This document shows, in pieces, positions 43,886 through 54,961 of a stretch of 64,000 bases of DNA; the stretch's first letter is position 1; each line of letters starts with the position of its first letter. The DNA lies in contig NC_088317.1 of assembly GCF_910592395.1 (NCBI RefSeq), forward strand, positions 8,620,001 through 8,684,000. Reading direction: 5' to 3'. This stretch comes from Lineus longissimus (Eukaryota; Nemertea; Pilidiophora; Heteronemertea; Lineidae). A program made the position numbers and the translations under genes. The notes beneath the pieces are model-generated. The model was given only the letters and a program-made list of their open reading frames with translations. It searched no databases and was not told the origin of the DNA.

Positions 43886-44392
43886 AAACATCCAATAGAT
43901 TTGTTGAAACAGCAACAACAGCACTGGTTAAAATGCCAATTAAATTCGTCGCAAAGGCAACCATATAATTGGCTAGGATTAACATTTTGATTAGACAAAG
44001 AATAACCATTTGAAATATTTAGATTTTAACAATTGCGATATAGTTGACATGTCAACCATGTGGTTATGGTTATGTTAACTACTGGGTTGTTGTCCCTAAT
44101 CGAACTATTGGATATGGGTGAATATGACCATGTTATAACTGATTTCAACCATGTCGTTTTTAGTGTGTATGTAAATGGTTTACACAGCGGTAACTACCAA
44201 CGTCACCTGGTCTTTGGTCGTGGCTTTGGGAACCAATTTGATTAAGTCTAGACAGTTGGCTCATTTATTTGTAAATATGATATTCTAAATTTTGCTTAAG
44301 ATAGGCTTGCCATTGATTTAGAGCAAAATTGTGCCTCCTTTAAGTACATTGTATTATACACTGCATGTTTCCGACGTATTTTGTGCTTCCAG

Positions 44393-44644
44393 AGTTGATC
44401 ACAAAATTCACCAAAAAGGACATATGGCTCGGCCTGCATGACCACGGTGACATCCTAAACAAGAAGCGGCTTCGAAGCTGGAGATGGGAGGGATTGACCT
44501 ACTGGGGCTTCATGTATGGCCAGCCGGACGGGAAGGAAAACGACCAGCACTGCGTCTACATTAAGTATAGCACTACTGAGAAAAAGCATTGGGATGACGC
44601 GGCGTGTAAGACGGCCATTGCATCAGTTTGTGAAAAAGAAAAAG
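44393..44644 (+). CDS. C-type lectin gene, CTLD 1 second-half exon (QPD type)
   Basis: A 252-bp exon with acceptor TGCTTCCAG|AG and donor AAAG|GTAAGA, phase 1 on both sides. It encodes KDIWLGLHDHG (the conserved WIGL-type strand), SWRWEGLTYWGF, GQPDGKENDQHCVYI and KHWDDAACKTAIASVCE (WND-like strand and the last conserved cysteines). The QPD triplet at the sugar-binding loop is the galactose-type motif in known CTLDs. WDD in place of WND keeps an acidic calcium ligand. Its 5' phase fits the exon ending at 27,018, where the split codon becomes GAG. Unlike CTLD 2, this half is a single exon. Confidence 0.88.
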
Positions 44645-45234
44645 GTAAGATACATATTACTTTGTTTCAGTGTGTGTAATACTTATGCATCTTGACTAAT
44701 TAGGGAGACCCTTGCGATTAAAGTCTCACCTTTCCCTAAAAGTATGCCGTTCCTCCCCCGATTTTGATGAATTGTCCGTCTGAACGTTTTGTGAAATTAC
44801 CAACGTCATAATTGTAATTGTCAACAAGTAGACCAAATTAGATCACAACATTTATATTTTAGATGAAAATGTGTGAGTTTCAATTGAATTCGGTGATTGT
44901 TTTGTCCTTACTAATACTGTAAACTCCAGAAAACAACACCACTTCATTTACAACCGGTGTCGCCACCCCTGACTCATACGGTGGCGAACAGAGCTGTTGA
45001 GAAGGCCGATCATTAGCTGGGATTCCAGAGAGGGTTGTCCAGGCCTCATATCCAATAAGCTTCAGTTCCGAGTCCAATCCTTATTGTTCGTGTTGTTGAA
45101 ACCGATTCGTAGGTCTCCTATGAGTGGGATAATGGGATCAGGGCCTTCGGGCATTGTACTGAGTGTCCCAGAACATTTTCAACTAATCGTCATTGGTAGT
45201 GTAAAGGGTGTCCCAGTACTGATGGCTGATAGTG
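44645..45234 (+). other. Intron sequence, no gene seen
   Basis: Intron between the CTLD 1 and CTLD 2 exons. Two TIR-like motifs (GAGTGTCCCAGAACATTTTC near 45,167 and AAAGGGTGTCCCAGTACT near 45,203) precede the pogo element end. Confidence 0.5.
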
Positions 45235-46879
45235 TACAGGGTGTCCATGAAAAAAGTCCAACTGACTTATTGGCTTCTGCTGGTTTAAGAGACTGACCTG
45301 CCCTTCCAAAGTGAGGCACTACTCAGGAAGGTAATGGCGCATGTCTTCGGGTCTTATCATCCCTTACCAGCCTCGGACTTCCAAAGATACTTTGCAGTGC
45401 GAAATTGATAAGAATGAGAAGTTGTGCCGTCACATAGAGTATCTTGAGACAAAACCGAACCTCCTTTTGAATGTACAGTCTTGTCCGAAGTGATCAGTGA
45501 AGGACTAAAAAAGAACGATGCAAACCCCGATTCAATTTTTTTTTCAAAGCTAAAGATACACATTATTAGATTGTCCAGCGTTCAGAATCGTAGCCACAAT
45601 CATTCACAACACCCACAGTCAATTCTAGTCTATCACAATGTCCTCCTCGACTACATTCACGAACTCTGGTCCATTCACGGCAGCCTCCTCTTCTTCCTCC
45701 AAGATAGCCTGTGGTACAGCTTCGTTTGGCCTTGGTCGAAACGATGCTTCAAAGCCGTTGACGATAACGTCCTCATCAACACTATCCCAGGCATCTCTGA
45801 TGATGTTGGTCACGTCTCTCAGGCCGATGTGAAGGCAGTCTGTTCGTTAGGCCGCGTGGTCTTTCTTCCACGATTTCCATTGTCGTCGTACGTGACATTT
45901 GAAGGACTTCATGACTGCAACTAACGGGTGACGGTGCATCCCAGCTTGGTATTGGACCTTGATGATCGGACGTCTATGGCCTTCTTCCCCGTGGTGTTGA
46001 CCGTGTACATGGTTCTCATGTCAAACAGGACAAAGGTTTGGTCCATGTTAAAGAAGAACAGCATCTGTATATAAAGGTGATCGATGGTCCCAGTAACCGC
46101 ATCTCGGAAGGTATGGATCCTTGCAGCAGCACCAGCGGGGACGGTCGTTGTATTCTTGGTCACCTTCCGTAAGGACACGTGGCGTCTCTTCATCAAGCAC
46201 TCCACCCAGCCTATGGATGCGTTGAATTCCCATAGCTGAGGGCGACAATGCTATATCCCTTCTCTGACATCTTGGGCCAACTCATTCCACCAGCTTTGCA
46301 ACACTACCAACGCCTTATCTTGAATGGCGAGAACGAAGACTGCGAGGCGACGCTCTCTCATCTATTGAAGCCATTGGTAAAGCTTGTCCTCAACCTGTGG
46401 CCAGAAAGGATCACGGGACTCCATCACCAACTTCTTCCGGCCATGCCCTTGTTTTTGCTTCTGCTCGAGGTCCTCGAGATTCCATCTTCTAAACGTCTCC
46501 CAGGGGATATTAAAGTGAGCGGCGAACACTCTCATACTACGCACGGTACCAATCACCAGTGCCTCATCCAGGTCTCTCAGGTAGGCAAGTTTTTCTGTCA
46601 CGGTGTAGCGTCGGCGTCGTTTTCTCAGCGGATCTACAGCATCCATTGTCGCACAGGTTGTCTACAAAGTGCAACACAAAAAGAGGGTTGTAGAAAAACA
46701 GAGGATGAGCTCCTCGTTTTTCTTCGGAATTTCGTGACTACTATCATTGTCTGAATCTCATTTTGCTTTACTAATGCAAGCGTTCATATATTTTCCTTCA
46801 GAGTTTCAATGAGGCCTTTTTTTGTTTTGGGGGTTTTGATCAATCTAAAAAGTGCTTCAGTTTTATGCGACAACCTGTA
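45235..46879 (-). mobile_element. Pogo/Tc1-mariner-type DNA transposon, non-autonomous
   Basis: The left end TACAGGGTGTCCATGAAAAA starts at TA 45,235-45,236. The right end, read on the minus strand, is TACAGGTTGTCGCATAAAAC and ends at TA 46,878-46,879. The two ends agree in TACAGG-TGTC and later A/T positions, and TA is the usual target of this superfamily. Inside are broken minus-strand transposase frames. Two extra TIR-like copies lie just outside the left end. Confidence 0.6.
45625..46646 (-). pseudogene. Pogo/Tigger-like transposase remnant
   Basis: The first frame (46,646-46,362) is the DNA-binding part: RRRRYTVTEKLAYLRDLDEA and AAHFNIPWETFRRWNLED form a helix-turn-helix like the Psq/CENP-B type. 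After a frame change, CLMKRRHVSLRKVTKN and FFFNMDQTFVLFDM (46,205-45,921) match the region leading into the DDE core, where the MDQT/MDET strand carries the first catalytic Asp. A short C-terminal frame (45,813-45,625) has WDSVDEDVIVNGFEAS, the usual end of these proteins. The central catalytic part between them is deleted. At least three breaks. Confidence 0.65.
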
Positions 46880-47559
46880 TAAACGGTCGGCGAGTGGCCT
46901 TACCATTTACATCATTCCACATTCGCACTCATCGACCAGTAGGCCCACAACACTTCGAATCAATAGGGCTGCGGTAATAAGTGGTTTAGCGTAACAGTGA
47001 CAGCTAGGCTGAGCCTTCACTAGTTACCGACCGACTGCAAGGGCCAGCAAAGTCACTCATTGGCTACCTCTGGTGAATAGACTCGGGAGAAGAGGCCGGG
47101 CTTTGAATATCTCGAGGTGGTGTTATTTTCCCGATAATACGGTATATAGAGAACGTAGCATGAAATTAGCTTTTCGAATATTCAGAAATTACAAGCAAGA
47201 ACCAATCAGATTAAGGAAATGTACGAATATATAAGCACTGCGCATAGGCCAAATCTCATTATTATTCCTATAGATTTATATAATTTGTTTATGGAATGAT
47301 GGAGTTGATAGGGAGAGATATCCTGTAGATGTTGGGCTTAACCCGATAACCAAAATGTATGGTAGGTGGCCATGTTGCATTTCGCATTGCGGGCTGCTAC
47401 TGCGGAACGAGTCACTCGATGATCATTGGTGGCACTCACTTCGCATATGTTGAAGTAATAACTTCAAAAGCACACCAGCTTAAACTGTGAATTGGCCACG
47501 CCTCGCATTGGCCTTGTCATAACTTGGCTGTTCGGTTGTATTTCTTTTTTATCTCACAG
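46880..47559 (+). other. Intron sequence, no gene seen
   Basis: Remaining intron before the CTLD 2 first exon. It ends in a strong polypyrimidine acceptor (TTTCTTTTTTATCTCACAG). Confidence 0.55.
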
Positions 47560-47718
47560 AAGTCGCTGGTTGCAGCAAGGGTTGGACTGCCTTTCAAGAT
47601 AATTGCTACCTTTATAACAAGAACCGATTGCCATGGAAGAAAGCTAGATATGCATGTCAAAATGAAAGATCCAGTCTAGTTAAGGTCGACAATGCACGGG
47701 TGGAACATTATCTTATTG
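47560..47718 (+). CDS. C-type lectin gene, CTLD 2 first-half exon
   Basis: A 159-bp exon, phase 1 at both ends, acceptor CTCACAG|AA and donor ATTG|GTCAGT. It encodes VAGCSKGWTAFQDNCYLYNK (C-x-x-GW...N-C-Y opening), LPWKKARYACQNERSSLVKV (W, A and C of helix 1, then the L-x-x-V strand) and ends HYLI. Its structure parallels the exons at 26,863 and 51,479. Joins to 49,278 through a GGA glycine codon. Confidence 0.9.
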
Positions 47719-49277
47719 GTCAGTACAGGTATTTTAATATATGTTTTAATTCGATTGAAATGCCATTCAGAAGTTGAAAAATGTGTAAAATAAAATAATT
47801 TGACCAATCCTAATCCTAAGTGATACTTAAGTCTACCGACACAAAACAGGGCATGTTTATTGTGAGGGGAGTTTGTGAAGAAAGGCTTTGGGTACTCATC
47901 CCGGTGCCCGATCGATTGATCATATAATCACCGTAAGAGATCCAATGGTGGTGGTGGTACAAAGCCCAACAAAAGCGTTTGCGGTAGAAGAAATTGAGGG
48001 CAGTGCATTAAAAGGAGTGCACAACACTTCTCTAGAATTAGTTGAGAAACAATATATGGAAAGTCTGCTGTAGCCCAAAAAGCAAAAAAATAACCAGGAT
48101 GACCCCATATTTCCAGTTTTAGGATTTGGACAGTATCAGCAAGGCACTGGTCCACTGTGGTTACCACAGGGCTAGCAGACGACAACAAAAAAATGTAAAA
48201 CTCAAACAGATACAACAGCGAATAATTTATGTTCTATGGTACGCGACGTGGATTTGCTGGTATATATTTCTAGATGATAATTAATCTTGAACACTTATGT
48301 TAATATGTTTATATTGATATAGCTGTCATGAATCAGTAGAAAAAAACATTTGTTTTTGTATACTTATGCCTAATTTAGGATACAAATTGCGCTTATTTCT
48401 TCCATATCTGCCTAAGTTGTGAAAGATTATTACATGTGCTGTGTTGTTTAGAGTGTACACTTGAATAAGCAAAGTGTTCTATAAAGTGACTTGAAAGGTA
48501 ATAAAAGATGGCAGAATTGTTTTTATTGTCATCTGCTAGCGCTGTCGTAACTGTAGTGGACTGTGCCTTGCTGACACTGTCCTAATCTACACAATGTGCC
48601 TCGTTTTCGTGGGATGTATGGTCCCATAACCCTAACCCCTGAAATACTATTAGACAAAAATTATGGTGTCGCCCATCCATTGTTCATTGACCATGTTATT
48701 CAACGACAATACGAACAATGTCTGCAAGAGATTGGCTTGAATATTCAGAAACGGTTTGAGTGTGAGTGTGAAACTTGGGTGAAGTGTGAAACCAAGTCCC
48801 ACTCGTGTGGTTGTGTATGTAACACACCTTCCACCTGCCACGCGGGTTAAGTGTAGTTGTAAGATTGTAAATTTCGTTGGTTCAAAATCTAGGTCATGTA
48901 ATCAGTTTAATTGGTCACCGTGATATTGATCATTTTCATTGTACATGTATTTGAATCGAGAAAGTTCATAGTAACAAACATCATGTTGTAACACATGTTT
49001 CTATATGAACTGCAGAACTCGACTACATCATGGAATTCGGCAACCCCCTTTGTAAGTTTCTGCTGCATGTTGACGAATCAATCAATCAATCAAATTTACA
49101 TTTCTTAGGCGCAATTTCCACTCAGGAAATTGAATGCGAAAAAAGGAAGCAGAAACTGGCTGTATTCCACTACCAGGTAGAAATATGATGTTTCCCGAAC
49201 TGAACTGTAATCTTCGTGTTTCTTTTTTGTTGTTTTTTTCATTTATATGTACATTTCGGGTACTTCTTTGCTTGTAG
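47719..49277 (+). other. Intron sequence, no gene seen
   Basis: AT-rich. Open frames at 47,888-48,073 and 48,596-48,850 lack recognisable domains (the latter has a Cys-rich end, CECETWVKCETKSHSC, perhaps chance from TGTGA repeats). An (AATC)n tract lies at 49,077-49,096. Confidence 0.45.
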
Positions 49278-49345
49278 GATTTGTCAAGACGGATGTATGG
49301 ATTGGATTCAGCGAGATACAGAAAACGGGTTATTACAGATGGCAG
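49278..49345 (+). CDS. C-type lectin gene, CTLD 2 middle exon
   Basis: A 68-bp exon (2 bases plus 22 codons), acceptor CTTGTAG|GA and donor CAG|GTAAGG, entering in phase 1 and leaving in phase 0. It encodes FVKTDVWIGFSEIQKTGYYR, which contains the WIGF strand found in nearly all C-type lectin domains. Too short to show up in an ORF list, but phase, motif and neighbours agree. Confidence 0.88.
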
Positions 49346-50186
49346 GTAAGGAATAACGGCCCACTGTCCAGTTAAAAGGTCTGGATGAATACAGTTTATT
49401 CTATACAAAGATGACAAAGAAACGGAATTAACGATATTTGCTTTTGATTCAATATCACGTGTACATTAAATTAAAGTGATACTATGATGTGATTTACAAC
49501 TTTGCGGAAATACGTCCGTTTTTAATTGTTGATCACAAATGTAAAGCTCAAATTTTCCATTTTGGATGAGATTTATTATAAAATCGCTGAATGTAAACCA
49601 CTGCCACCGCGAAAATGTTCATGTTGTGACGTCATCAACGAAAACGTCGTCGGCGTAGCGCAATTTCAACGGCATCGAAGCGAGCCGTCCGGGCGGGATT
49701 AAACCATCAATTTCTAGAAAATGTGCATTTCGATTCGAAAACCTAACTGATTGATGAGAAAGTGACGTAGTCATTTGTCAAAAACAGCTAAAACATTCTA
49801 TCGTGAAATTTGACACGAGTTACCTTTTAAGTTCAAATGGTCAGTGATGAATTCACTAGGTTTGTTCAATTTATGGTTGACTGGAGTTTTGAAAGTCGTG
49901 TTGAACATTTGATATAATCGTGAAAGTAATTTCAAAATGATTATGTCGAAAATGTGAGTTAAATGACCAATGCTTCAGTCGAGCAAAATATCTGATATTG
50001 TGACTTAAAAGTTATATCAGTATAGTACGTCCGGTCGATATTAGCGTCAGAATCAGGCAATACATTTCTGACGAAGAAGCGCTATAAAGCTTCCTTCGAA
50101 TGATCTTGAATACTGAAGCAGTCCTAATTTCTAAAACAATAAGAAACGGTTTAATTATTCCTCTGTTTTCTTTGGGGGTTCACTAG
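49346..50186 (+). other. Intron sequence, no gene seen
   Basis: No coding pattern. Contains a GTGACGTCATC segment near 49,626. Confidence 0.5.
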
Positions 50187-50343
50187 CGTGGCGTAACCTT
50201 CTGGAACTTTGCACCTCGGGAACCGAACCATGCCGGTGGAAATGAGAACTGTGTCAGCATGTACAACACCGGTACCTTCAAGGGAAAATGGAACGACCTG
50301 CCATGCAGTTTCAAGTCCGACTTTGTTTGTGAGCTACCTGCAG
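50187..50343 (+). CDS. C-type lectin gene, CTLD 2 last exon (EPN type)
   Basis: A 157-bp exon, acceptor TCACTAG|CG in phase 0 and donor GCAG|GTAAGT in phase 1. It encodes GVTFWNFAPREPNHAGGNEN, then CVSMYNTGTFKGKWNDLPCS and DFVCELPA. It has the EPN triplet plus E/N ligands and WND of a calcium-dependent mannose-type carbohydrate site, and the conserved W..C..C framework. All canonical calcium-site 2 residues seem to be present, so sugar binding is likely. Confidence 0.92.
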
Positions 50344-50388
50344 GTAAGTTTTCATTGACATCAGTTACTAACTTTTCAGAAAAACTTC

Positions 50389-50520
50389 ATAATGGTTTAC
50401 ATCGCTGCCACGCAATAGAGCCCGGGTTCGACCCCGGCGAGAGCCCAGGATTGTATTCCTGGATAAATCGGCGTGGATTTCAAGGAAATATTAGATTCTT
50501 GACTTTTACCGCTCTTCGAA
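50389..50520 (+). repeat. Possible tRNA-derived SINE fragment
   Basis: GAGCCCGGGTTCGACCCCGG (50,418-50,437) contains a perfect box B (GGTTCGACCCC) inside a CCGGG/CCCGG T-arm hairpin. No full tRNA cloverleaf and no clear box A surround it, so a SINE head is more likely than a tRNA gene. Confidence 0.4.
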
Positions 50521-51179
50521 TATGACGTAACACTGAAGTTCCTTGCATCTGGTGTCTATGCCGGAGCAGGCAAAAACCAAACCAAACTAGAAATTTGAAA
50601 TTTGCTTGTCAGCAAATTTGATAGCCCCCACGGGCCAACACAGTACACGTATGGAGGAGTGAAGTCTATTCCGTTTCGCGGATGATCTATTTCCGGACAA
50701 AATCACACGCTCAGTAACATTTAAACAGCACCCTAACCTTTTCAGATGGGCAGGGTGGATCATCGATAAGCATTTAAGGCTATTCCTTTATTTTATTCCT
50801 TCATTCAACCATGTCAACCGTCGTTCTTTGCTCAAACTACTCGACAGCTGGCCACTTCGGCAAAGAGATACTGCCGCCATGATGCATGAGGATATGACGT
50901 CACCATTATGGGGCGGAGCTTATGCTAATATACGTGTGATTGACAGAATCGTGCCGGAGATTTGAAAGCAAATCAGAAAATCGGCGCATAAAAACGCTTC
51001 AAAGTCATCAAAATTATCCGAATTTCGAAAAAAATCTTTGCCAGGTGCACTAGATTGAGTTTAGTTTGATGAGACAGGGGTGACAGTTTTTCAGTTGAAA
51101 TAGCAGTTTTGCTGGACTACCTCCATAATATAACCTGGGAAGAATGCAGAAGCCTAGTACCTTATCCTAGTAATCTCAA

Positions 51180-51214
51180 TATAGACCCCACATTTGTTGT
51201 ATGTGGGGTCTATA
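51180..51214. repeat. Perfect 14-bp-arm hairpin
   Basis: Arms TATAGACCCCACAT and ATGTGGGGTCTATA pair exactly around the 7-base loop TTGTTGT. Lies in the intron before CTLD 3. Confidence 0.9.
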
Positions 51215-51478
51215 ATTAGAACCATGAGCAGCTTGCGTGGACTCTCCTTGCTGGTTTGAGATTGAGTCACTAGGCCAATTTAACAACCAAATTGGCACCT
51301 AGCCGTAGTTGCACGTAAAATGGAGAAAGGAGTATTCCAAAGAATGCTTAAAATGACGCGGCAGCGAATGCTGAAGAAGTTATTTATTTGAAATAATGGC
51401 TATACCCGGTGCCTTCAGCCGCGCACCTGATGCAATAACAAGCCTTATCAATGTTTTCATACTTTTTTTCATTTTCAG

Positions 51479-51634
51479 CACTGAAATGTTTCACTGGATG
51501 GAAGGCCTTTAGTCGTTTCTGCTACCTGTTTGTTTTCAAGAAAATGGCATGGCCTCAAGCTAGTTCCTACTGTGGCAAATACGGTGGTACTCTTGCAAGG
51601 GTGCTCGACAAGGGTACAAATGTTTTTATTGCAA
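51479..51634 (+). CDS. C-type lectin gene, CTLD 3 first-half exon
   Basis: A 156-bp exon, acceptor TTTTCAG|CA and donor GCAA|GTAAGT, phase 1 on both sides, joining to CTLD 2 through a GCA alanine codon. It encodes LKCFTGWKAFSRFCYLFVFK, MAWPQASSYCGKYGGTLARV and TNVFIA: the C-x-x-GW...CY opening, the W..A...C helix and the L-x-x-V strand. Its second half is not found in the next 3 kb and may lie beyond the mobile block at 54.5-64 kb. Confidence 0.88.
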
Positions 51635-54507
51635 GTAAGTATCCATATAAAATGGCTGTGTCTGTGTTGATAACACTGCATGGTTATTTAGAAAATGAAA
51701 GTGACTGTATACTAGTAAGGTTAAGACGAACATTCCGACTCCGCTTTTGAGACTCGATAACGGACCAAGTGACGTCTTCATATTAACTAATACAAGATCG
51801 CTTTCACAAAGATGAATCACCTTTAATTGTAAAAGATTATAAGAACATTTAGCTTGAAGTGTATGTACACAAGGAGAAAACAACGCATTTGCATTATGAG
51901 CCGAGAGCGGCGGATCAGATTCAGATTTGACTTTTCCCAGGGGGCTATGGGACCGAACATCTCATAAAAACGAGGTGAGTTCTGTCAAAGCATTTTTTTC
52001 TGCCTTCAGCTCGGGAAACAAAATAATTTGAAGGATTATCCGCTTCGAATGGCAAAGAGCTCAGGGAAAGGGACCATACATCCAGGCAATGGCGGATGAA
52101 AGACTTGTTGAGAAGGTTTTTTTCTTGCCTTTGTCCTTCATACTCGTCTTAGGGAACGTTACTCACCAAACTGGCTCCATCAAGCAAATCATTTCTTATT
52201 GAGCTATATATGATAATAGTGAGGTTTTGCACGCTTACGTTTTCCGTAAACGATTACAGTTTCGAAGAGCCTCTGCGGGGTTTTTTTACGCGTAAATCGC
52301 TTGCTACACGTAAGTGAAATTACGATTTAGTCAATACCCAGTCTTATACCTTGTGATGAATGAACTCAATTGGAATTTTAGACACTCTTATATGAGTATT
52401 TTCAGCCGAACGGGAAGCCTCACCTCAGTCGATGACGTCATTGCGTCAAGTCCTCTGTCGGCACCAAATTTTGCGTCAGGATGTCGTCAAATCGTAATCG
52501 TAAAGGTAAAATGTAAGCTTGCAAAACCTGCCTAATGCCAATTATGTCACGTATCTGTATCTAAGAAAACGGGAATTTCAAAAGTCGGCCCCCAAAATAC
52601 GAATCGAGGGCATCCAAGTGTGACGATCAGCAAACCTACTTGATCTCTGTCGGTCAAAATTATTACTTAAATAGACGCTATCATTTTGAAGTGTCCTGCA
52701 CTGCTGGCAAGACATGCTATTTTATTACCAAATACGTCGTTGGTTCGAGTCCATTCGGAATCTTTTTTTCAATTACTTTTTTCCCTTTAATGAATTCTGC
52801 TTTTTAGCTTTTTCGTATAGTTCTTTGGGTTGGGCTTGTTAAGAAAGGGGCTAAGAAATCACGTCGTTTTTCTTTGACGAGCGACGGCCAACTGCCTTCG
52901 CAATTGCCAACCTTGATTACATAGAATTAAAACATTCGCGTATATGCGACGTGAGGAACAACAAGCTATTAGATATATTAAAGCTGGCATGTATGGCTAA
53001 TACTAGACATACTCCCCCAAGGAACATATCCAATACGAAAACATAACGATCCCCGGACATGAATTTCACTATGAAATGTATTATCATTAGGTCCATGGCG
53101 CACAAACACCAAATAAACATATCACGATATCATTTATCACAGCAATGTTAAATCGAACTTAGCAATAATTATATCAAACTACTATTGACACGAATGAAAA
53201 CTTACTCCATGTGTCGACTAAACAATCAAATTTTGACGACTCTGATAATAACTGATAACAGGACTTAGCGTAGCCTAATGTTAAGATTAAACAAATGCGT
53301 CATAGTATCCAAACAATGAAACTGAGACAGACCATTGTTAGTCTAACGAGAATCATTTCATCTCCGCTAACGAAGGTTGTTAGCATTACAAGATATTATA
53401 CCTCCACTAACCATCAAATGACTCACGTGAGTTCACAAGATAACAGCTATGATTCTCCGACCCGTTGATATTAAATCACATAATAACTTTATAAAGAAAT
53501 TACCATAAGATTTGACTATCTTATGCACATTAACATAGTCACTCTAAAAGAAGAAGGACATGGAACGCATTAAAATATTTTGCAAATATTTACGTGTTGA
53601 CAACCTCGAATATTTTAGTTTTGCTTTTTAAGGACTATAGGCTAATTGACTCGTCACAAGAAACAGTAACGCAAGAAAAATAGTTTGCAAACAACAATGA
53701 AAAGAGAACTGATAAAATTGAAAGGCGATTAAGATACTGTATAAGATTCCGCCTGTCTCGCCAGTTTTTAAATAATAGATAATAATAGATCGGGGATATT
53801 ATACAATAGGGTATACTAATAGGTAGTACTGAGTTAATGGAGCTTAAATAGCACAAGTCAACAATAAGCAGCGGTTAAGCGCTTGGGTCACGGTCGCTGG
53901 TGTGGTGTGCACGGATTAAATGCTCAATTATGCGTTGATTATGTAAATAAATGTTGCATACTGTGGTTCGTGCATGTGCTGCTCTATTTGAATTGGGGGA
54001 GTAGCCCTACTGGTGTGTAAATATTGGAGGCCTGCAGGGTGACCCAAAAATGCTCATGTATACTTCCATTACCGTAAGGCTCAACTACTGGTATTGTACG
54101 CCGTTCACTGGATACGGGATGTTGGTTCTAATATGGTGGGATAAAACCATCAGCCGATACCCGGTTTAACGTTAGGTTAGCCCCTCAAGAGGCTGTAAAT
54201 CTTGGCCTGGCAGTTTATAAGAATAGCGACTGCCGGTCGTCAACAGAGAGGTCCGAAAGAACCAACTAAACAACTTGATATAGATTTCATACTTTTCCTC
54301 AGGCAATTTACAACTATAGGATAAGAGGGATAGAGTGAAGAGTTCCGAATTAGGCCTAGGAGAAGATAGAAGAGGAGACGGGAGATGTCCTACCTTTGCC
54401 ATGGAGTCATACCAGGGACGGGCACACATATGACCGGTTTATAAGAGCTCATAGCTCAGAAACGCTGCTGGGGAATTCGGAAGAATTCAGTTAATTTTAA
54501 AAATCAG
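51635..54507. other. Probable intron, no gene seen
   Basis: A long AT-rich stretch. Frames such as 52,314-52,535 and minus 53,635-53,856 have no domain pattern or splice support. No second-half CTLD exon (WIGL strand or EPN/QPD loop) was found on the plus strand here. Confidence 0.4.
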
Positions 54508-54608
54508 CCGCGTCCCATGGCATGCGTCCATCGCCCAAGTCGGTCGAAGGGAAAAAGCTGCGTCCCATGGCATGCGTCCATCGCCCAGGTCGGTCGAAGG
54601 GAAAAAGC
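54508..54608. repeat. Two tandem copies of a 50-bp unit
   Basis: GCGTCCCATGGCATGCGTCC at 54,510 recurs at 54,560, with the following CATCGCCCARGTCGGTCGAA also repeated. The copies differ at about two positions. Confidence 0.9.
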
Positions 54609-54621
54609 CGCAATCTCTAGT

Positions 54622-54955
54622 TCATGGTCGATATGTTACATATCGGGAGTCAAACTTGTCATCAGACCATATGTCGTGCGCCGCGACAAAATCGGCTGTT
54701 TGTTGCAGGTCTTCGGCTGTTCCCCATAGCTTAGTCTTCAGTGACAATGGCTCCGACCAAAATTCCTGTCTTCTTTTCATTAAGGGACAGTCCTGCAGAA
54801 TGTGGAGCCCAAGTCTCTTCAGGTGCTGGTGGAGTTTGCAGTGCCCTGTACGGAGTCGATAGATGGAGACTTGGCCTTTTCTGTCAAGTTGGTGGATGCT
54901 GTCTTTCCGCGGCTGGTACCCGTCAGTGTCGTCTCTCCATTGGTTTTTCAGCTTC
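54622..54955 (-). pseudogene. LINE ORF2 C-terminal remnant
   Basis: The minus-strand frame reads KDSIHQLDRKGQVSIYRLRT, GHCKLHQHLKRLGLHILQDC and KLWGTAEDLQQTADFVAAHD, the end of a non-LTR retrotransposon ORF2 (the R-L-R-T-G-H-x-x-L block followed by an ILQxCP zinc-type motif). The usual CPCG part between them is deleted. It is fused directly to the Polinton-like copy 2 near 54,955, and the open frame continues antisense-like into that element, which is coincidence. Confidence 0.65.
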
Positions 54956-54961
54956 GTCTTG

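Larger units (their letters stand above)
27019..44392 (+). other. Intron of about 17.4 kb splitting CTLD 1
   Basis: A donor at 27,019 (GTGAGT) and an acceptor at 44,392 (TTTTGTGCTTCCAG) flank two exons that join in phase 1 to give a continuous lectin domain. The intron holds a hairpin (28,105-28,192), a young gypsy insertion, an interrupted unknown frame, two LINE copies, a decayed gypsy pol and a 145-bp satellite. 27,019-28,100 itself shows no gene. Intron status is inferred from phase and domain continuity. An alternative exon for the second half inside this stretch was looked for and not seen. Confidence 0.7.
50344..51478 (+). other. Intron sequence with SINE-like and hairpin pieces
   Basis: No gene. 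Holds a tRNA-like T-arm (50,422-50,440) and a 14-bp-arm hairpin (51,180-51,214), both listed separately. Ends in the polypyrimidine acceptor CATACTTTTTTTCATTTTCAG. Confidence 0.55.

Noticed and set aside
45357-45563. Minus-strand 68-codon frame as part of the pogo transposase
   Set aside because: Lies beyond the C-terminal transposase motif and has no family features.
48596-48850. Cys-rich frame (CECETWVKCETKSHSC) as a small secreted peptide
   Set aside because: Only a TGTGA-rich local repeat, no signal peptide, no splice support, inside a lectin intron.
50418-50440. tRNA gene
   Set aside because: Only the T-arm/box B is convincing; no acceptor stem, anticodon arm or box A. A SINE piece is more likely.
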